From assembly GCA_937896105.1 (NCBI GenBank), contig CALBKR010000032.1, forward strand, positions 1 to 16,474: a DNA stretch of 16,474 nucleotides. The letters are read 5' to 3'. A model generated the notes under the pieces. It saw only the letters and a list, made by a program, of their open reading frames with translations, was not told the origin of the DNA and ran no database searches. The translations under genes and the position numbers were made by a program. Positions 13,877 through 16,474 of this stretch are shown piece by piece; positions within the stretch are counted from its first letter, which is position 1, and each line of letters begins with the position of its first letter. This stretch comes from an uncultured Bacteroidales bacterium. GTDB taxonomy: Bacteria; Bacteroidota; Bacteroidia; Bacteroidales; Bacteroidaceae.

Positions 13877-14929
13877 TCAGAAACACTCTTTACCAAGGAC
13901 TTTATTGTAGACATTCTTATAGCCATCGACCATTTTGTCTACGGTAAAGTCCTTTTCGTACATCTCCTTCGAAGCCTTTGACATAGCATCATAGACCTCA
14001 CGGTTCTCAAGTATGCAGCTTATCTTTTCGGCAAACAGAGCTGCATTATTCTCCAATGCATATCCGTTTACACCATTGTGTACAAGCTCGCTGACACCAC
14101 CTACATCAGAGGCCACTACCGGCTTGCCAAGACTCATTGCCTCAATAATGACAATAGGCAGGCCTTCGTAGTTTGACGGCAGCACAAACAGGTCGGCTAT
14201 AGAAACATACCTTGCCGCATTAGGTATATTACCCAAGAAATATACATTGTCCGGATGCTCGTCGACACTCTCCAGATTACCGATCCACACAAAAGCATAA
14301 TCAGGCAGCAATGATGCTATTTTAAGAAATAATGCACAATCTTTCTGCGGAGAAATACGGGCAATACATAGTACAGTCTTCTTATACTTTCCAGTCAAGC
14401 CGAAAGAGAGATTTTCATTTGTCCCCGGCACTGAAGTTCCATTATATACAGTCAATACATTTCTCTTGATACCTTCGGCCAAAAGATAGCGTTCATCATA
14501 CCGGCTTACGGCTGCAATCGCCTTACAGAAACGTTGCATAATCTTCTCAAGGAACAAAAATGAACGATGTGCTACACGAACCGAATCAAAACCATGAACC
14601 GTATACACGATTTTCTTTCTTGGGAAAGCCATACGGCCGAGCATCCCGGCTTTCGACGAGTGCAGATGAATTATATCCGGCCTGTACTTGCGGTACAACC
14701 GCCAGAAATCATACAGCGTGCGCAAGTCGCCAAGCAACGAAGGCTTACGTTGCAGATGCCTGCAGTGTACGCGCTCAACCCTCTTGTCAAGCATATCCCA
14801 CATCTTGCCATCGCCCTCACCGGAAGCTACAATAACATCGTGGCCATTGCAAAGACTATTGGCAATATTTGCAACGACCGATTGGGCGCCGCCCAACTCA
14901 CACAAGGTTATTATCTGCAATACACGCAT
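13877..14929 (-). CDS. GT4-family glycosyltransferase, 350 aa
   Basis: This is a GT-B fold retaining glycosyltransferase of family GT4. The N-terminal acceptor domain has the GGAQ loop (ELGGAQSVVANIA, 11-23) and a PDIIHLHSSKAG segment (84-95). The C-terminal donor domain has R191 and K196 (CIARISPQKD), the ADLFVLPSNYEGLPIVIIEAMSLG stretch with E255 and E263 in EX7E spacing, and SDVGGVSELV (274-283). It transfers a sugar from a nucleotide donor, probably onto a lipid-linked surface glycan; the donor cannot be read from sequence. It lies downstream of two GT2 genes on the same strand but 172 nt away, so it may share their transcript or have its own promoter in that AT-rich spacer, where I found no TAnnTTTG box on this strand. 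The length is normal for the family. Confidence 0.92.
   Translation of the reverse strand: MRVLQIITLCELGGAQSVVANIANSLCNGHDVIVASGEGDGKMWDMLDKRVERVHCRHLQRKPSLLGDLRTLYDFWRLYRKYRPDIIHLHSSKAGMLGRMAFPRKKIVYTVHGFDSVRVAHRSFLFLEKIMQRFCKAIAAVSRYDERYLLAEGIKRNVLTVYNGTSVPGTNENLSFGLTGKYKKTVLCIARISPQKDCALFLKIASLLPDYAFVWIGNLESVDEHPDNVYFLGNIPNAARYVSIADLFVLPSNYEGLPIVIIEAMSLGKPVVASDVGGVSELVHNGVNGYALENNAALFAEKISCILENREVYDAMSKASKEMYEKDFTVDKMVDGYKNVYNKVLGKECF
13895..13954. repeat. Long imperfect hairpin inside the 3' end of the GT4 gene
   Basis: AAGGACTTTATTGTAGAC (13895-13912) and GTCTACGGTAAAGTCCTT (13937-13954) are reverse complements at 16 of 18 positions, separated by 24 nt. The stem lies just inside the stop codon of the GT4 gene and past the convergent thioesterase gene, with TTTT straddling the end of the right arm on the plus strand. 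It may serve as a transcription end signal for the thioesterase message or protect a 3' end. Confidence 0.55.
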
Positions 14930-15101
14930 TCTATTACACTATCTATTTCCCTAATGCACACAATACCGATGCTATGTGTGTGTGTTAAAATTACAATGTT
15001 TTTTTCTACCGTTATAATTTTTGCACATTTATTTTAACCACATCTCACTTTTTCACTGTTTTTACAATAGAGACGCGTCAAAAAACTGCCATTTATTCAC
15101 A

Positions 15102-15890
15102 TTATCGGCACAACCGGAACTTTATCTTCTTTACAAAAAGCGAAAGCCCGAGGGCACGCACCAGCTTCAGGATGGAGTTTGTAATAACAAACAGCACCAC
15201 GTGACTCTTGGCATACAGCCAACCGGCACCATTCTCACGGAACAGGATCTCCAATTCACCCAATTTCTTGCGGAATGAGCTGCTGGTAACACCGCCAAGA
15301 CGGAACATCGCCAGCTCCGATGGAATATATTTGAACTTAACACCGGCCTCATAGAAGCGTATAAGCAAATCTACATCCATCATAAACCTGAAATGTGTCT
15401 TGAACAGGCCATACTTCTCATAAGCCCATTTTGCAACAAAAGTGCTTTGATGACACACGATACGTTTCTTGAATGTGTGAAGAGGGAACTTCATAGAAGG
15501 AACAGCCTGTATCTTGGTATTGCTAGCACTATCCCAAACGAATATATTGCCACGATACACCCCGACACCCTCTTCATAGGCCTCTGCGACCCTATCCAAA
15601 GCACCGGGCAACAATATGTCATCGGAGTTTATTATACCGATTACATCACCTGTTGCATTTGTGATGCCCTTGTTGAATGCATCGCTGATGCCTTTATCCG
15701 GTTCCGATACAACCTTTGCAATCTTGTCACGGTATTTTTCGACAACAGCCATTGTCGCATCGGTAGATGCACCGTCTATTATTATATATTCCAAGTTTGG
15801 ATACCCTTGCGATACAACACTCTTAATCGTCTCCTCTACGGTATCCTGGCTGTTGTATGTTATAGTTATTATTGATATCTTGGGGCGCAT
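15102..15890 (-). CDS. GT2-family glycosyltransferase, 262 aa
   Basis: This is a GT-A fold inverting glycosyltransferase of family GT2. It opens with ISIITITYNSQDTVEETIKSV (5-25), then EYIIIDGASTDAT (34-46), the metal and nucleotide-sugar motif INSDD (87-91, DxD equivalent), and a MDVDLLIRFYEAG segment (171-183) at the position of the catalytic-base/ED region. RLGGVTSSS (197-205) resembles the acceptor-side loop of WcaA/WcaE-like polysaccharide enzymes. The C-terminus is basic with a hydrophobic helix (about 225-255), which may sit on the membrane. Its ATG lies 2 nt after the stop of the upstream GT2 gene, so both are co-transcribed. The expected role is assembly of an O-antigen, capsule or exopolysaccharide repeat unit; donor and acceptor unknown. 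Confidence 0.92.
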   Translation of the reverse strand: MRPKISIITITYNSQDTVEETIKSVVSQGYPNLEYIIIDGASTDATMAVVEKYRDKIAKVVSEPDKGISDAFNKGITNATGDVIGIINSDDILLPGALDRVAEAYEEGVGVYRGNIFVWDSASNTKIQAVPSMKFPLHTFKKRIVCHQSTFVAKWAYEKYGLFKTHFRFMMDVDLLIRFYEAGVKFKYIPSELAMFRLGGVTSSSFRKKLGELEILFRENGAGWLYAKSHVVLFVITNSILKLVRALGLSLFVKKIKFRLCR

Positions 15891-15892
15891 AA

Positions 15893-16474
15893 CTAACGTA
15901 TGATCATATATTTCACTTTGTGGTAAAGATAACTGAAAATATTTATCCTACCAATTCTATTCACAGCTTTATATACCTTCACGTTTCTACCGAGAACCTT
16001 TACGATATTCGCAAGCCTGTTCCTTATCGCCCTACCCTTGCTGTAGGCAACAGCGCCTACCACATTCGAGGAGTGTTGCCGATACAAAACAGTCGGAGCC
16101 TCGACATAATCTATTATGCCGCCATAATATGACACTGTGAGAGCCGATATCACATCGTGTATTATAAGTTCCTGTTCTACATATTTTTCAAGAATAAGCT
16201 CACGGGCAGCACTGTTCATCACTATCGTGCAGCCGTTGACGCTATTGCAGACACACAGATAGGGAAACGTGCACAAGATATCGGGACGCAAGCCCGATGA
16301 GCGCCAGAATGAATCGTGTACAATATTCAGCCGTTCATCAACCACATACATATCGGTGTGCACTATGACCGGCTTGCCAGGATTGGCCTTTTCCACCGAC
16401 TGCATCTTTTCCATTGTCAGTTTCAACTTCTCGGGCAGCCACACATCGTCCTGGTCACAGAAGGCATAATACCC
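15893..16474 (-). CDS. GT2-family glycosyltransferase, 5' end cut by window
   Basis: The frame enters from the right edge and 193 codons plus stop are visible. Its first residues are GYYAFCDQDDVWLPEKL, the characteristic YxFxDQDDVWLPEK region of rhamnosyltransferase-like GT2 enzymes, containing the metal-binding DxD (DQDD). A GTG at 16444 could be mistaken for a start but lies inside this conserved motif, so the true start is outside the window, about 80-90 residues upstream by family comparison. Later landmarks are HTDMYVVDE, a NxxNGCTIVMN segment and LIIHDVISALTVSYYGG, the usual HD-containing site, then TVLYRQHSSNVVG, typical of the family (YRQHxxNxxG). It is followed after 2 nt by another GT2 gene. 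The role is inferred to be surface polysaccharide repeat-unit assembly. Confidence 0.93.
   Translation of the reverse strand, partial: GYYAFCDQDDVWLPEKLKLTMEKMQSVEKANPGKPVIVHTDMYVVDERLNIVHDSFWRSSGLRPDILCTFPYLCVCNSVNGCTIVMNSAARELILEKYVEQELIIHDVISALTVSYYGGIIDYVEAPTVLYRQHSSNVVGAVAYSKGRAIRNRLANIVKVLGRNVKVYKAVNRIGRINIFSYLYHKVKYMIIR

Noticed and set aside
14950..14994. CACACA...TGTGTGTG stretch in the spacer between glycosyltransferase genes, considered as a phase-variable repeat.
   Set aside because: The GT run is only about five units, lies outside coding sequence and shows no promoter box alignment, so a switching role is not supported.
16442..16444. GTG as start of the last glycosyltransferase gene.
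   Set aside because: The frame continues upstream through the conserved DQDDVWLPEK motif to the window edge, so the gene is truncated by the window rather than starting here.
1..16474. CRISPR arrays, tRNA/rRNA genes, IS transposases or integrases.
   Set aside because: None was recognised: no regularly spaced direct repeats, no cloverleaf or rRNA-like tracts seen, and no transposase or recombinase motifs in any convincing frame.

Overview
The window looks like chromosomal DNA from a Bacteroidales bacterium (Bacteroides/Prevotella relatives). The evidence is Bacteroidetes-type -7 promoter boxes (TAnnTTTG), start codons without clear Shine-Dalgarno sequences, a DUF4488-like exported protein, a giant TPR-type sensor kinase and a short AbgT-like membrane protein of the kind seen in that order. 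No rRNA, tRNA, CRISPR array or IS transposase was seen.

Layout. (1) 1-1032: a DUF454/YbaN-type membrane protein cut by the window edge (minus), divergent from a small secreted lipocalin-like protein (plus). The latter is closed by a perfect 19-bp hairpin that also touches the stop codon of the next, convergent gene. (2) 1073-6747 (minus): a tightly packed signalling operon. A 1409-residue sensor protein made of two histidine-kinase-like halves is followed 7 nt later by a response regulator, whose last codons overlap the start of a polytopic AbgT-like membrane protein. (3) 6860-11780 (minus): a self-contained two-gene cassette with its own promoter and terminator. It encodes a SIR2-like/TIR protein and a 1203-residue nSTAND1-type ATPase carrying one transmembrane helix and a roughly 730-residue C-terminal tail. 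This is the part most like an immune/conflict system. (4) 12002-12904 (minus): a secreted TraB/GumN-family protein with a textbook terminator. (5) 12905-13391: a gene-free stretch of about 490 bp with divergent promoters, hairpins and a 191-bp element bounded by perfect 17-bp inverted repeats. (6) 13392-13868 (plus): a PaaI-type hotdog thioesterase. (7) 13877-16474 (minus): three glycosyltransferase genes (one GT4, two GT2, the last cut by the window edge), probably the end of a surface polysaccharide locus.

Most interesting points. In the cassette, the SIR2-like domain appears to have lost its catalytic Asn and His while the TIR domain keeps its candidate Glu, so I infer a TIR effector with a ligand-binding pseudo-SIR2 partner, controlled by a membrane-anchored STAND ATPase. 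The ATPase gene changes base composition sharply near its membrane helix, as if its sensor tail were exchanged. In the sensor kinase, the first half has an intact ATP site but no phospho-acceptor His, and the second half has the His but a ruined ATP site, so the two halves look complementary.
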